NCBI RefSeq assembly: GCF_009455635.1
Contig: NZ_QPER01000002.1
Coordinates: 3,782,001 to 3,846,000 of the forward strand
Direction: 5' to 3'
Source: Paraburkholderia agricolaris
Lineage (GTDB): Bacteria; Pseudomonadota; Gammaproteobacteria; Burkholderiales; Burkholderiaceae
Length of the DNA: 64,000 nucleotides
Positions 7,659-16,641 of the stretch are shown piece by piece. Both the position numbers and the translations under genes were made by a program. The stretch's first letter is position 1. Each line of letters begins with the position of its first letter. The notes beneath the pieces are model-generated. The model saw only the letters and a list, made by a program, of their open reading frames with translations. It searched no databases and was not told the origin of the DNA.

Positions 7659-9290
7659 TCAGATTGCCCGCATTCCCGACAGCCCAAACGCCGCCGTTTG
7701 CCCGTGCAAGTCGCCGATTTGTTGCGTCCGCAACACAGTTTCCGAAATTTCGAACACAGAGACCGCTTCTTTCAATTGCTGCGTCTGTTGATGCAGTGAA
7801 GCTGCCGCCGCGGCTGCTTCTTCGACAAGCGCCGCGTTCTGCTGCGTCATCTCGTCCATCTGCACCACCGCCTGGTTGACCTGCTCGATACCCGTGCTCT
7901 GCTCGAGCGACGACGCGCTGATTTCCGCCATCATCTGCGTGACGCGCGAAATCGATGCTGAAACGTTGCTCATCGCTTCGCCGGCATGCTCGACCAGCGC
8001 CGAGCCGCCCTGAATCTCGGCAACCGATTCGCTGATCAGGGTCTTGATTTCCTTCGCCGACTGCGCGCTGCGCTGAGCCAGCCCACGCACCTCGCCCGCC
8101 ACCACGGCAAAGCCTCGGCCCTGCTCGCCCGCACGGGCCGCTTCCACGGCCGCGTTCAGCGCGAGGATATTGGTCTGGAACGCGATGCCGTCGATCACCG
8201 AAATGATCTCGGCGATCTTGTCCGAGCTTTGCGCGATGCCGCGCATCTTCTCGACCACCTCGTTGACCACTTCGCTGCCGCGCGAGGTCGCCTCGAGCGC
8301 GGTTTCGGCAAGCGCATTGGCTTCACGGGCGTGATCGGCGTTCTGACGCACCGTGGCAGTCAATTCCTCCATGCTCGACGCGGTTTCTTCGAGCGAGGCC
8401 GCCTGATTTTCCGTGCGAGCCGACAGATCGGCGTTGCCGGTAGCGATTTCATCGGCACCGAGGTGAATCGAGTCGGCGGATTCGCGCACGGTTTGCACGG
8501 TGCGCGCCACGCTGGCCTGCATTTTCGCGAGGCCCGAGAACAAGCGGCCGATCTCATTGGTGCCGCGCGAAGCGATCGGCTGGTCGAGTCGCCCTTGCGC
8601 GATCCGGTCGAAGTGACGGCCGGCTTCTTCCAGCGGCGCTACCACGCCCTTGCGGAGCGCGGCGTACACGCCGACCGTGCCTGCCACCAGGAGCACCAGA
8701 ATCGCGATGCTGACAGTACGGAACATCGCCATGCGGCTGTCGATCGAATCGATCGACGCCCGGCTCGCCGTCGTGCCGAATTGCACGAAATTACGCGACT
8801 CGCCGAGATAGGCGTCCTGAAAGCCCTGCGTCGGCTGGTCCAGAAACGCCTGAATATTGTTCGAATCGAGGAACTGCGCCAACTCCGTCAGCGCGTCGTG
8901 CAGCTTCTTGTATTTCTCGGCCAGTGCGGTGGCACGCGCCGTGTTTTCGTCGCTGGTCTTCTGCGCGCTCACGAACGCGTTGAAGGACTGTTCGGCGGCG
9001 CTCAGCTGTTCGCGAGCATGCTGCACGATGTCGGTCGGCTCGGCGCCGCCGCGCACCATGCGCGTACCGGCGCGCGACAGGTTGATGCGCGCATCCATCA
9101 GGTGCTGGGTGGTTTCATTGACCGCATCCACCTGCTTCAACGCGATGTTCGACAGATCGCCCACGTCGTCGTGCGTGCGCGTGAGCGACCAGAACCCCAG
9201 CCCCACCGTGACGAGCTGAAAAACGCAGAACGCGGCCAGAACACACAACAGGCCGGATGCGACCTTGATCTTGCTGAACATCGTGAACAC
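7659..9290 (-). CDS. Methyl-accepting chemotaxis protein, Tar/Tsr type
   Basis: A 543-residue chemoreceptor. Order: transmembrane segment 1 (about 10-33), periplasmic four-helix ligand-binding domain (about 35-190) of the Tar type, with SNIALKQVDAVNETTQHLMDARINLSRAGTRM, transmembrane segment 2 (about 192-212), HAMP (about 213-265), and the signalling hairpin. The conserved hairpin tip is [21 protein letters not shown]. Methylation helices are visible as [21 protein letters not shown] and the C-terminal NAALVEEAAAAAASLHQQ. The ligand is unknown. There is no NWETF-like tether pentapeptide at the C-terminus. It is monocistronic and start MFTMF or the internal ATG three codons on are both possible. 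Confidence 0.93.
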   Translation of the reverse strand: MFTMFSKIKVASGLLCVLAAFCVFQLVTVGLGFWSLTRTHDDVGDLSNIALKQVDAVNETTQHLMDARINLSRAGTRMVRGGAEPTDIVQHAREQLSAAEQSFNAFVSAQKTSDENTARATALAEKYKKLHDALTELAQFLDSNNIQAFLDQPTQGFQDAYLGESRNFVQFGTTASRASIDSIDSRMAMFRTVSIAILVLLVAGTVGVYAALRKGVVAPLEEAGRHFDRIAQGRLDQPIASRGTNEIGRLFSGLAKMQASVARTVQTVRESADSIHLGADEIATGNADLSARTENQAASLEETASSMEELTATVRQNADHAREANALAETALEATSRGSEVVNEVVEKMRGIAQSSDKIAEIISVIDGIAFQTNILALNAAVEAARAGEQGRGFAVVAGEVRGLAQRSAQSAKEIKTLISESVAEIQGGSALVEHAGEAMSNVSASISRVTQMMAEISASSLEQSTGIEQVNQAVVQMDEMTQQNAALVEEAAAAAASLHQQTQQLKEAVSVFEISETVLRTQQIGDLHGQTAAFGLSGMRAI

Positions 9291-9548
9291 CTAAAGCAAA
9301 GAATGGCGGGAACTACGTCAGGGTTAACGGCAAGCCTGAACTTTGCTTAAGATCAATTTCGCGAAAGATCGCCTTACATCCCCTTTTCCTCGGCCAACTC
9401 CGCAATTCCCGTCAATTTGCGCAACAATGCCGCGCAGATATTTCGGATTCACCTTGACGCGGTGCATCGGCGCTTCCTAGAGTGGGTAGGGACTGCACAA
9501 CGCACGCCGGTGCAGATGCCACTACGGGCCACGCCCGAAGGAATCACG

Positions 9549-9983
9549 ATGACCGACATCCTCGACCGGGCGCGCGGCGCACTGCATGCCCAGCCGTTCA
9601 GCATGCTGCTAGGCGCGGAGCTGATGCACACGGACAGCAACGAACTGACGCTCTGCCTGCCGATCCGCGACGAGTTGCGGCAACAGCATGGCTTCGTGCA
9701 TGGCGGCGTCATCAGTTATCTCGCGGACAATGCGCTGACGTTCGCCGGTGCGCTGTCGCTTGGCCCGAAGGTCGTGACCGGCGAGTACAAGATCAACTAT
9801 CTGCGGCCGGTGGTGAACGGCACGCTAATCGCGCGGGCGAGGGTGGTCTACGCGGGCCGGCTGCAGGCAACCTGCCAGTGCAATGTGTATGTGATGGATG
9901 GCGGCCGCGAGAAGCTCGTCGCTGTCGCGCAGGGCACCATCAATCGCATCAGCGAGAACGGCGAGCACGAACAGGCGAGCTAA
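9549..9983 (+). CDS. PaaI family hotdog thioesterase
   Basis: A 144-residue hotdog-fold protein expected to hydrolyse acyl-CoA thioesters, possibly aromatic ones. The family core HGFVHGGVISYLADNALTFAGAL (centre) and the strand TGEYKINYLRPVVNGTLIARARV are intact; the HGG motif positions the helix dipole and catalytic Asp/Asn lies in the following helix. The ATG at 9549 has GAAGGA upstream; the longer frame from 9417 is not supported. It is followed by a convergent terminator and no partner gene. Confidence 0.88.
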   Translation: MTDILDRARGALHAQPFSMLLGAELMHTDSNELTLCLPIRDELRQQHGFVHGGVISYLADNALTFAGALSLGPKVVTGEYKINYLRPVVNGTLIARARVVYAGRLQATCQCNVYVMDGGREKLVAVAQGTINRISENGEHEQAS

Positions 9984-10025
9984 ACGAGCGAACGAAGTGG
10001 GTCAAAGAAGCGGGCCAAAGAAGCA

Positions 10026-10061
10026 AAAGGCCGTTCCCACCTCGCGCGGGAACGGCCTTTC
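10026..10061. terminator. Bidirectional terminator between thioesterase and fucose operon
   Basis: AAAGGCCGTTCCC and GGGAACGGCCTTT form a perfect 13-bp stem with a short loop, bordered by A and T tracts. It separates the convergent genes ending at 9983 and 10101. Confidence 0.85.
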
Positions 10062-10100
10062 ATTTGCTGCATCAACAACGCTTTTCAACAGGCAGCCAAA

Positions 10101-10949
10101 TCACTCGGCCGCGTAAGTCTTTTGCGTCTGCTCGCCGAGACCTTCGATACCGAGACGGATGGTCTGGCCCGGCTTCAGGAACACCGGATTCGGTTTCACG
10201 CCCATGCCGACGCCCGGCGGCGTGCCGGTCGATATCACGTCGCCCGGTTGCAGGCTCATGCACTGCGACACATACGACACCAGCTTCGCCACGCCGAACA
10301 CCATCGTCTTCGTGCTGCCGTTCTGATAGCGGTGGCCGTCTACTTCGAGCCACAAGCTCAGGTTCTGCGGATCGGCCACTTCATCGCGCGTCACGACCCA
10401 CGGACCGATCGGGCCGAACGTGTCGAAACCCTTGCCCTTGTCCCATGTGCCGCCGCGTTCAATCTGCCATTCGCGTTCCGACACGTCGTTGATCACGCAG
10501 TAGCCGGCGACATAATCAAGCGCGTTGGCTTCGTCGATATATTTCGCCGGCTTGCCAATCACCACGCCGAGCTCGACTTCCCAGTCGGTCTTCTTCGAAC
10601 CGCGCGGAATTTCGACGTCGTCGTTCGGGCCGCAGATCGCGCTGGTCCACTTGTTGAAAATCACCGGTTCCGACGGCACCGGCAGATTCGATTCGGCCGC
10701 GTGGTCCGCATAGTTCAGCCCGATACAGATGAACTTACCGATCTTGCCGACGCACGGGCCCACGCGCGGGTTGCCTTCCACAACCGGCAGCGAAGCCGGA
10801 TCGAGCGCGCGCAGTTTGGCAAGGCCTTCGTCGGTCAGCGCGGCGCCGTCGATGTCGCCCACCACCTTCGACAGATCGCGAATCTTGCCTTGGGCGTCGA
10901 GCAAGCCCGGCTTTTCCTGGCCTTTCGGCCCATAGCGAAGCAGTTTCAT
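10101..10949 (-). CDS. FAH-family hydrolase, predicted 2,4-diketo-3-deoxy-L-fuconate hydrolase
   Basis: A 282-residue fumarylacetoacetate hydrolase-fold enzyme. Conserved blocks are GLNYADHAAE (77-86), DWEVELGVVIG (122-132) with metal-binding Glu residues, and NDVSERE with an Asp ligand, followed by GFDTFGPIGPWVV and STGTPPGVGMG. It is the last gene of the nine-gene sugar operon. In the known non-phosphorylated L-fucose/L-rhamnose route, an enzyme of this family cleaves the diketo acid to pyruvate and L-lactate. The neighbouring SDR would make that substrate, so the assignment is well supported by context; the exact substrate is inference. Confidence 0.85.
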   Translation of the reverse strand: MKLLRYGPKGQEKPGLLDAQGKIRDLSKVVGDIDGAALTDEGLAKLRALDPASLPVVEGNPRVGPCVGKIGKFICIGLNYADHAAESNLPVPSEPVIFNKWTSAICGPNDDVEIPRGSKKTDWEVELGVVIGKPAKYIDEANALDYVAGYCVINDVSEREWQIERGGTWDKGKGFDTFGPIGPWVVTRDEVADPQNLSLWLEVDGHRYQNGSTKTMVFGVAKLVSYVSQCMSLQPGDVISTGTPPGVGMGVKPNPVFLKPGQTIRLGIEGLGEQTQKTYAAE

Positions 10950-11032
10950 CCTGGCACTTCCTTTCAGTGATATTCAGTTCGTGTTTCGGTTCGTGGGTCA
11001 GCGGGCGCCCATGGCCGCCCGTGTGCGTCGAG

Positions 11033-11776
11033 TCAATTCGACCAGCCGCCGTCGATCACATGCGCATGACCGGTGGTAAACGACGATTCGTCTGACGCGA
11101 GATACAGCGCCAGCGCGGCGATCTCTTCCGGCTTGCCGATTCGGCCCATCGGCTGACGCGCGACAAAAGCCGCCTGCACGGCTTCGAGCGTCGCGTTTTG
11201 CGCCTTGGCCTGCTCGACGATCCGCTGTTCGAGCGACGGCGAAGCAACCGTGCCCGGGCAGATCGCGTTACAGCGTACACCACGCGTGATGAAGTCCGCA
11301 GCGACGGACTTGGTCAGCCCGATTACCGCGGCCTTCGACGCGCTGTAAGCGAAGCGGTTCGGCACGCCCTTCACGCTCGATGCCGCCGACGACATATTGA
11401 TGATCGAGCCGCCGCCCTTCTCCAGCATGGCGGGCAAAAACGCGCGGATCATGCGGTACATCGCCTTCGCGTTCAGGTCGAAGGCAAAGTCCCAATCTTC
11501 CTCGCTGCATTCGAGGATCGAGCCAGCGTGCACGAAGCCCGCACAATTGAACAGCACGTCGATCGCGCCGAGTTCGGCTGCCAACGCCTTGATCGCCGCG
11601 CCATCGCGCACGTCGAGCTTGCGCGCTTCGACCGGTTTGCCGGCGAGTCCGTCGATGCGGATATCGGTGGCGATCACGCGCGCGCCTTCGCGCGCGAACA
11701 GTTCCGCGGTGGCCAGACCAATGCCTTGTCCTGCCGCGGTGATCAGGGCCGTCTTGCCGGCCAGTCTTTGTGTCAT
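11033..11776 (-). CDS. SDR oxidoreductase, predicted 2-keto-3-deoxy-L-fuconate dehydrogenase
   Basis: A 247-residue classical short-chain dehydrogenase. It has the nucleotide motif TAAGQGIG (13-20), the NCAG strand (77-80), a Ser in MSSAASS near 130 and the catalytic YSASK (144-148). Asp38 in ATDIR after the second strand favours NAD. In this operon it should oxidise the 4-hydroxyl of 2-keto-3-deoxy-L-fuconate to the 2,4-diketo acid, feeding the FAH-type hydrolase encoded next. Gaps of 83 bases to that gene and 67 to the lactonase are consistent with one transcript. Confidence 0.87.
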   Translation of the reverse strand: MTQRLAGKTALITAAGQGIGLATAELFAREGARVIATDIRIDGLAGKPVEARKLDVRDGAAIKALAAELGAIDVLFNCAGFVHAGSILECSEEDWDFAFDLNAKAMYRMIRAFLPAMLEKGGGSIINMSSAASSVKGVPNRFAYSASKAAVIGLTKSVAADFITRGVRCNAICPGTVASPSLEQRIVEQAKAQNATLEAVQAAFVARQPMGRIGKPEEIAALALYLASDESSFTTGHAHVIDGGWSN

Positions 11777-11843
11777 CTACGACTCCAGTTCAATGGGCTT
11801 TCTGTTGTCTTCGTAACTTGCTTTCGTCACGACGCGTGTCACA

Positions 11844-12674
11844 TCAAAGTCGATAAAACGCAGCGGCGTTGCCGCCAAAAACCGCTTCACGCTCGGCGTC
11901 GCTCAAGGACGCGAGCAAGGTGTTCGCCACCGAGTGCCAGATCAGATAGTCGCCGTTCAGATCGAGCACCGGCCAGTCGCTGCCCCACATCAAACGCTCG
12001 GGTCCGAATGACTGCAGGAGATGGTCGACATACGGATGCAGCGTTTCTTCGCTCCAGCCAGGCGACGCTTCCGTGACGAGCCCCGAGAGCTTGCAATGCA
12101 CGTGCGGCAGTTGAGCGAGCCGGGTAATCGCCTCGGCCCAGCTTGGCCAGCCGGCGCGGCCGTAGCGGATCGGCGGCTTCGCACCGTGATCCACGACGAT
12201 GCGCAGCGCGGGAAAACGCGCCGCGAAAGTTTCGAAATACTCGACGTGCCGCGCGTAAATCAACGCGTCAAACGCGAGGTCGTGCGCGATCAATGTATCG
12301 ATGGCCGGCGCCAGATCCGGGTTCGCGATCCACGAGTCGTCAGGTAAATCCTGCAGCATCGGCCGCACGCCCTTGAACTTCGGCTCGCGCGCCAGCGCTT
12401 CGATCACAGCCGGCGCGTTGGGCAACAGCAAGGGCACCCAGCCGACCACGCCCGCAATCGAAGGTTCGTTGCGCGCGATGTCCAGCAAGTAACGTGTTTC
12501 GTCGATCGTCGGCGCCGCCTGCACCACCACCGTCCGCTCGATGCCCGCTGTTTCGCGCAGCGGTTTGAGATCGGCGGGACCGAACGGCCGGTACAGGATC
12601 TTCAGTTCCGGCGTGAGCCACTCGTAGTCGCCGCGAGCGGGGTCCCAATAGTGCTGGTGCGCGTCGATAGGCAT
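11844..12674 (-). CDS. COG3618 amidohydrolase, predicted L-fuconolactonase
   Basis: A 276-residue amidohydrolase-superfamily protein. The N-terminal HxH motif is MPIDAHQHYWD (His6, His8), with a later conserved strand IVVDHGAKPP and a C-terminal MWGSDWPVL carrying the catalytic Asp. COG3618 enzymes hydrolyse sugar-acid lactones; L-fucono-1,5-lactonase is a characterised member from Burkholderia. I start at the ATG 12672-12674, seven bases after the stop of the aldose dehydrogenase and preceded by GAGGA; the longer frame to 12800 is overlap noise. It converts the lactone made by the preceding gene product to the aldonate. Confidence 0.86.
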   Translation of the reverse strand: MPIDAHQHYWDPARGDYEWLTPELKILYRPFGPADLKPLRETAGIERTVVVQAAPTIDETRYLLDIARNEPSIAGVVGWVPLLLPNAPAVIEALAREPKFKGVRPMLQDLPDDSWIANPDLAPAIDTLIAHDLAFDALIYARHVEYFETFAARFPALRIVVDHGAKPPIRYGRAGWPSWAEAITRLAQLPHVHCKLSGLVTEASPGWSEETLHPYVDHLLQSFGPERLMWGSDWPVLDLNGDYLIWHSVANTLLASLSDAEREAVFGGNAAAFYRL

Positions 12675-12681
12675 CGTCAAA

Positions 12682-13722
12682 TCAATCCTCTGGTGCGGGC
12701 GCGCGGCTGTCGAGCAAGCCCTTGTCACGCAACGCGGACCACAACGCCGCGGGGATCGGCAACTCGAACGACGCAACGTTCTCACGTAATTCGTCGGCAC
12801 TGCGCGCGCCGGTCAATACAGTCGCGACCGCCGGATGCGCATACGGAAACTGCAAGGCCGCGGCAGCGAGCGGCACGCCATGCACGCGGCACACCGTTTC
12901 GAGCCGCGCGACGCGCTCGATGATTTCGCTCGGCGCATCGCCGTAATTGAATTTCAGGTCACCATTGACACCGCGCGCCAGAATGCCCGAATTAAACGCG
13001 CCGCCTAACAGGATGCTGACGCCGCGCTTTTCACACTCCGGCAAAAGATCGTCGAGCGTGGCCTGTTCAAGCAGCGTATAACGGCCCGCGAGCAACGCGC
13101 AATCGATGTCGAATTCAGCCATCGCGTCGAGTATGGCTGCGCCTTCATTGACGCCGAGTCCAACCGCTTTGACCGCGCCCGAGGCGCGCAAATCGTCGAG
13201 CGCGCGAAAGCCGCCGCCTTCGGTCAGTTGCCGCCAGTAATGGGAATTCTTGTCGCCATGCGTAACAACGCCGATATCGTGCACCAGAAGAATGTCGATA
13301 TCGACAATGCCGAGGCGCTGCTGGCTGTCTTCGAACGAACGCAGAATGCCGTCGTGCGTGTAATCGTAGATCGCCTGGAACGGCAGCGGGTCTTGCCAGC
13401 CTTCGCTGCCGTCGTAGGGGGTGGTGCGCGGCACAAAACGGCGCCCGACTTTGGTGGAGAGCACGTATTCACTGCGCGGATAGCCACGCAGCGCGTCACC
13501 TAAACGGTGCTCGGCTTTCGTATGGCCGTAATGCGGGGCGGTGTCGAAAAACCGCACGCCGGCGTCCCACGCAGCGGCAATGGTCGCGTGTGCTTCTTCA
13601 TCGGACAGATCGCGATAAAGGCCGCCCAAGGGCGCCGTGCCGAGTCCCAATCCGCTCACTCGTAATGCACGGCGGCCGATGCCGCGCCGCTGTTCGATCT
13701 TCGAACCGATCGTTGCCGTCAT
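12682..13722 (-). CDS. Aldo/keto reductase, predicted L-fucose (D-threo-aldose) 1-dehydrogenase
   Basis: A 346-residue aldo/keto reductase. The catalytic tetrad is readable: Asp60 and Tyr65 in RFFDTAPHYGHTKAEHRLG, Lys91 in LSTKVGR and His in LLVHDIG near 138. The long loop with YDYTHDGILRSFEDSQQRLG is typical of the D-threo-aldose dehydrogenase subfamily, which oxidises L-fucose, D-arabinose and L-galactose at C1. The ATG at 13720-13722 has AGGAGA upstream; the frame extends to 13902 only by chance. It is the first catabolic step of the operon. Confidence 0.87.
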   Translation of the reverse strand: MTATIGSKIEQRRGIGRRALRVSGLGLGTAPLGGLYRDLSDEEAHATIAAAWDAGVRFFDTAPHYGHTKAEHRLGDALRGYPRSEYVLSTKVGRRFVPRTTPYDGSEGWQDPLPFQAIYDYTHDGILRSFEDSQQRLGIVDIDILLVHDIGVVTHGDKNSHYWRQLTEGGGFRALDDLRASGAVKAVGLGVNEGAAILDAMAEFDIDCALLAGRYTLLEQATLDDLLPECEKRGVSILLGGAFNSGILARGVNGDLKFNYGDAPSEIIERVARLETVCRVHGVPLAAAALQFPYAHPAVATVLTGARSADELRENVASFELPIPAALWSALRDKGLLDSRAPAPED

Positions 13723-13844
13723 GGACCGCGTCTCCTGTTTATGATGTTTTAACACGTGCGGACGGTCTTTGCCCACCGCCTTGATGACCGCTGAACCGAT
13801 CACGGCCTGACGGTTGATAGGCCAGGCCAATAGATCGAATCCGC

Positions 13845-15158
13845 TCAGTGCGATGCGATCGCAACGACCTGATGCAGCGGCGCAGCACTCGACGGCAGGC
13901 AAGCCGGCCCGACTGGTTCGAAAGTCTTGTACGTCAGGATGAATTCCTGATGTCCGAGCATTTCCGATTTCGACGCCGCGCCGAGCGACACCGCCACCGT
14001 TTGCTCGAACACTTCGAGGCCGACTTCGTCGAGCGTGCCGCGGCCTTCGAGAATGCGGCCTGCATCAACGTCCATATCGCCGGCGAGATTGCGGTACGTC
14101 GCGGGATTCGCGCATACCTTGATGACCGGCGAAATCGCCGAGCCAACCACCGACCCACGTCCGGTCGTGAACAGAATCACGTGCGCACCGCATGCGATCA
14201 GCTCACCGATTTCCGCGTTGTCGCTAATGTTCGGAAAGCCGAAGCGCGGCTCGCCGTCGGGTACGACGTCGAGGAGATAGAGGCCGCCGGTCGGCGGAAC
14301 ATCGCCAGGTTTGATGATGCCGACAATCGGCGATGCGCCGCTTTTTGCATACGCGCCCAACGATTTTTCTTCTTGCGTGGTGAGGCCGCCGTCCGCATTG
14401 CCGACCGCAAAACTGCCATGTCCGAGGATCGAGTAGTAGCGCGCCGCCTTCGCTACGCACGCGACAATTTCATCCCCAAGGTCTGGCCTTGCAGCGCGCG
14501 TTTTCATATGGAACTCGCAGCCCACAAGCTCGCCGGTTTCCTCGAAAATGCAAGTCGCGCCGGCGTCGATCAGATGATCGAACGCGCGGCCCACGGCCGG
14601 ATTCGCGGTGATGCCGCTGGTGCCGTCCGAGCCGCCGCAAATCGTACCGATCACCAGTTCGCTCAGCGCCATCGGCACTTTCTGCTGCGCGGCAAGTTGC
14701 TTGCGCGCGCCGCGAATCCAGTCGACGCCGTATTGGATCGTGCTGCGCGTGCCGCCTTTTTCCTGAATCGTCAGGACTTCGACGGGACGGCCGCTTGCGC
14801 GCACGACGTCGACGAGGTAGTGCTTGTTCATGCTCTCGCACCCGAGCGATACGAACAGCACCGCGCCTACGTTCGGATGCGTGGTGAGACGCTCGAGCAT
14901 CTTTTCGGCGTACCCGTTCGGATAGCAGCCTGGAAAGCCGATCAGATGCACCGGCGGTTCGCGCTCGGCCGAGGGATCGTCGAATGCATCGAACGGTTCG
15001 CGAAACTGCGTGACGATCTCGCGCGCGACGTGATGCGCGCACTCGACAAGATACGCCACTGCGACGACATTGCGGATGCCCTTACGGCCATCGCTGCGCA
15101 GATAGCCTTGCAGCGCGGGCCGTTGCAAGGCGGCGGATGCTACGGAAGTGTCAGTCAT
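13845..15158 (-). CDS. UxaA-type dehydratase large subunit, predicted L-fuconate dehydratase
   Basis: About 437 residues of the altronate/galactarate dehydratase family (UxaA C-terminal region), a metal-dependent dehydratase. Blocks include LRSDGRKGIRNVVAVAYLVECA at the start, GFPGCYPNGYAEKMLERL, VSLGCESMN, GTICGGSDGTSGITANPAVGRA and LFTTGRGSVVGSAISPVIKV. The Cys residues and the GGSDGTSG loop are the family's likely metal and substrate sites. The usual N-terminal SAF domain is absent here and is encoded by the preceding gene. Start at the ATG 15156-15158 (MTDTSV) has GGA upstream. In the pathway it would dehydrate L-fuconate to 2-keto-3-deoxy-L-fuconate, a job done in other bacteria by an unrelated enolase-superfamily enzyme. 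Confidence 0.86.
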   Translation of the reverse strand: MTDTSVASAALQRPALQGYLRSDGRKGIRNVVAVAYLVECAHHVAREIVTQFREPFDAFDDPSAEREPPVHLIGFPGCYPNGYAEKMLERLTTHPNVGAVLFVSLGCESMNKHYLVDVVRASGRPVEVLTIQEKGGTRSTIQYGVDWIRGARKQLAAQQKVPMALSELVIGTICGGSDGTSGITANPAVGRAFDHLIDAGATCIFEETGELVGCEFHMKTRAARPDLGDEIVACVAKAARYYSILGHGSFAVGNADGGLTTQEEKSLGAYAKSGASPIVGIIKPGDVPPTGGLYLLDVVPDGEPRFGFPNISDNAEIGELIACGAHVILFTTGRGSVVGSAISPVIKVCANPATYRNLAGDMDVDAGRILEGRGTLDEVGLEVFEQTVAVSLGAASKSEMLGHQEFILTYKTFEPVGPACLPSSAAPLHQVVAIASH

Positions 15159-15200
15159 GATCATTCCAGCGCGGCGCGAGGCCACTTCATTGTGCTCAAA

Positions 15201-15563
15201 TCAGTGATGAACGAACTCGTGGCCCGCGTCGTGCGTATAAGTGGGCAAATAATCGCTTTCGAGGTTGTGCGTATGCAGATGCGCACCGCGCGCCACCGCC
15301 TCGGTCACGTGTCCAATCACCGCGCCGTAACGCAATACCTTGTCGTCTTTGGCTAGATCGCGGCGCGCGACTTTGTGGCCCAGGTCGATCGTTTTGGTAA
15401 GCGTCACGCGCTCGCCTTCGATCTCGACCTGCGTGCCCGCATCGAGACGCGCCGCCGCGATCAGGCAGTTATCCGCGGGACTGAGCAGGATCAGACGTGA
15501 GTCGGTTTGCGAACTTTGCGAGGTTTGGGGCGCTTGCGATGTTTCCAACGGGCGGCTGGTCAA
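15201..15563 (-). CDS. SAF-domain small subunit of UxaA-type dehydratase
   Basis: A 120-residue protein. After a Ser/Gln-rich leader of about 22 residues it consists of one SAF domain: LLSPADNCLIAAARLDAGTQVEIEG, then HKVARRDLAKDDKVLRYGAVIG and GAHLHTHNLESDY. In full-length UxaA this domain precedes the catalytic part; here it is a separate gene placed 42 bases before it. The two gene products almost certainly form one enzyme. Confidence 0.87.
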   Translation of the reverse strand: MTSRPLETSQAPQTSQSSQTDSRLILLSPADNCLIAAARLDAGTQVEIEGERVTLTKTIDLGHKVARRDLAKDDKVLRYGAVIGHVTEAVARGAHLHTHNLESDYLPTYTHDAGHEFVHH

Positions 15564-15588
15564 GTGAGTTCTCCGTGATGCGTACGCA

Positions 15589-16641
15589 TTAGTTCTGGCC
15601 TTCGCCGCTGGCGAGCCGCGCTACCATCAGCGAGCCGAGGATGATCGCGCCATAGATCGCCTGAATCCAGAACGACGGCACCTGGGCAAGTGTGAGCAGG
15701 TTCTGCACGATGCCGAGCAGCAACACGCCGGTGAGCGCGCCGAACATCGTGCCCTTGCCGCCGTCGAGCGAAATGCCGCCGATCACCGCCGCCGCGAACA
15801 CCGTGAAAATCATGCCGTTACCCTGATTCGCATTGATCGCACCGACGTAGCCCGTGACGATCAACCCGCCCACCGAAGCCAGCATGCTGCCGAGCACGAA
15901 TACGCCCCACGTAATGCGCTCGACGCGAATCCCCGCCGCGCGCGCCGCTTCCGGATTGCCGCCAATCGCGTAGAGCGCGCGGCCCACGCGGTGATAGCGC
16001 AGCACGAATGCGGCTATCGCGAATGCGGCCGCCGCAAGCCAGACGGACAACGGCAAGCCGAGCACAATCGTGGTGGCAAGTGAGAAGAACGACGGCGGCA
16101 TATCGAACAATGTGCCGCCCTTGGTCGCGCCGACCAGCATGCCGCGCAAAACGATCAGCATCGCCAGCGTGACGATGAATGCATTCAGCCGCAAACGCAC
16201 CACCAGGAAACCGTTGACGAAGCCGATCACCGCGCCGACCACCAGAATGGCCAACAGGCCGGCGGCGGCTGGCCACTCCGTTCCGAAGCCCGCGGACGCC
16301 ACCGGCATCACCAGCATTGCGCCGACGGCGGGCGCAATGCCCACCGTCGACTCGAGCGACAGATCGAACTTGCCGGTCAACACGATCAGCGATTCGGCGA
16401 GCACGACCAACGCCAATGCCGCGGACGCACCCAACACGCTGATCAGATTCGCCTTCGTCAGAAAGCTTGGGCTGACGAACGCACCGATTACGAGCAGCAA
16501 CGCCAGCGCGGGCAGCAACGCCAGTTCGCGCAGCCGGGCGAGTTCACTGCGAGCGCGTTTGCCGCGCGTCGCCTGGGCGACGGGCTGCTGCGCCGGACCT
16601 TGCGCGGTGCCGAATGCAGGGCTGGGCACACTATTCTTCAT
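15589..16641 (-). CDS. Sugar ABC transporter permease, RbsC family
   Basis: A 350-residue inner-membrane permease with about ten hydrophobic segments. The family signature GGNPEAARAAGIRVERI (about two thirds along) and GGISLDGGKGTMFGAL near the C-terminus mark the ribose/xylose-type (CUT2) permeases. The ATG 16639-16641 overlaps the end of the ATPase gene by 11 bases and has AAGGAG upstream. It forms the channel for the sugar delivered by the binding protein, predicted to be L-fucose. Confidence 0.88.
   Translation of the reverse strand: MKNSVPSPAFGTAQGPAQQPVAQATRGKRARSELARLRELALLPALALLLVIGAFVSPSFLTKANLISVLGASAALALVVLAESLIVLTGKFDLSLESTVGIAPAVGAMLVMPVASAGFGTEWPAAAGLLAILVVGAVIGFVNGFLVVRLRLNAFIVTLAMLIVLRGMLVGATKGGTLFDMPPSFFSLATTIVLGLPLSVWLAAAAFAIAAFVLRYHRVGRALYAIGGNPEAARAAGIRVERITWGVFVLGSMLASVGGLIVTGYVGAINANQGNGMIFTVFAAAVIGGISLDGGKGTMFGALTGVLLLGIVQNLLTLAQVPSFWIQAIYGAIILGSLMVARLASGEGQN

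Noticed and set aside
7986..9350. 454-codon plus-strand frame opposite the chemoreceptor
   Set aside because: It is antisense to a chemoreceptor gene with complete domains; its own composition is Arg/His-rich and has no family motif or ribosome site.
13848..15356. 502-codon plus-strand frame opposite the UxaA-type dehydratase
   Set aside because: Shadow of a conserved enzyme; Arg/His-rich composition typical of antisense frames in GC-rich DNA.
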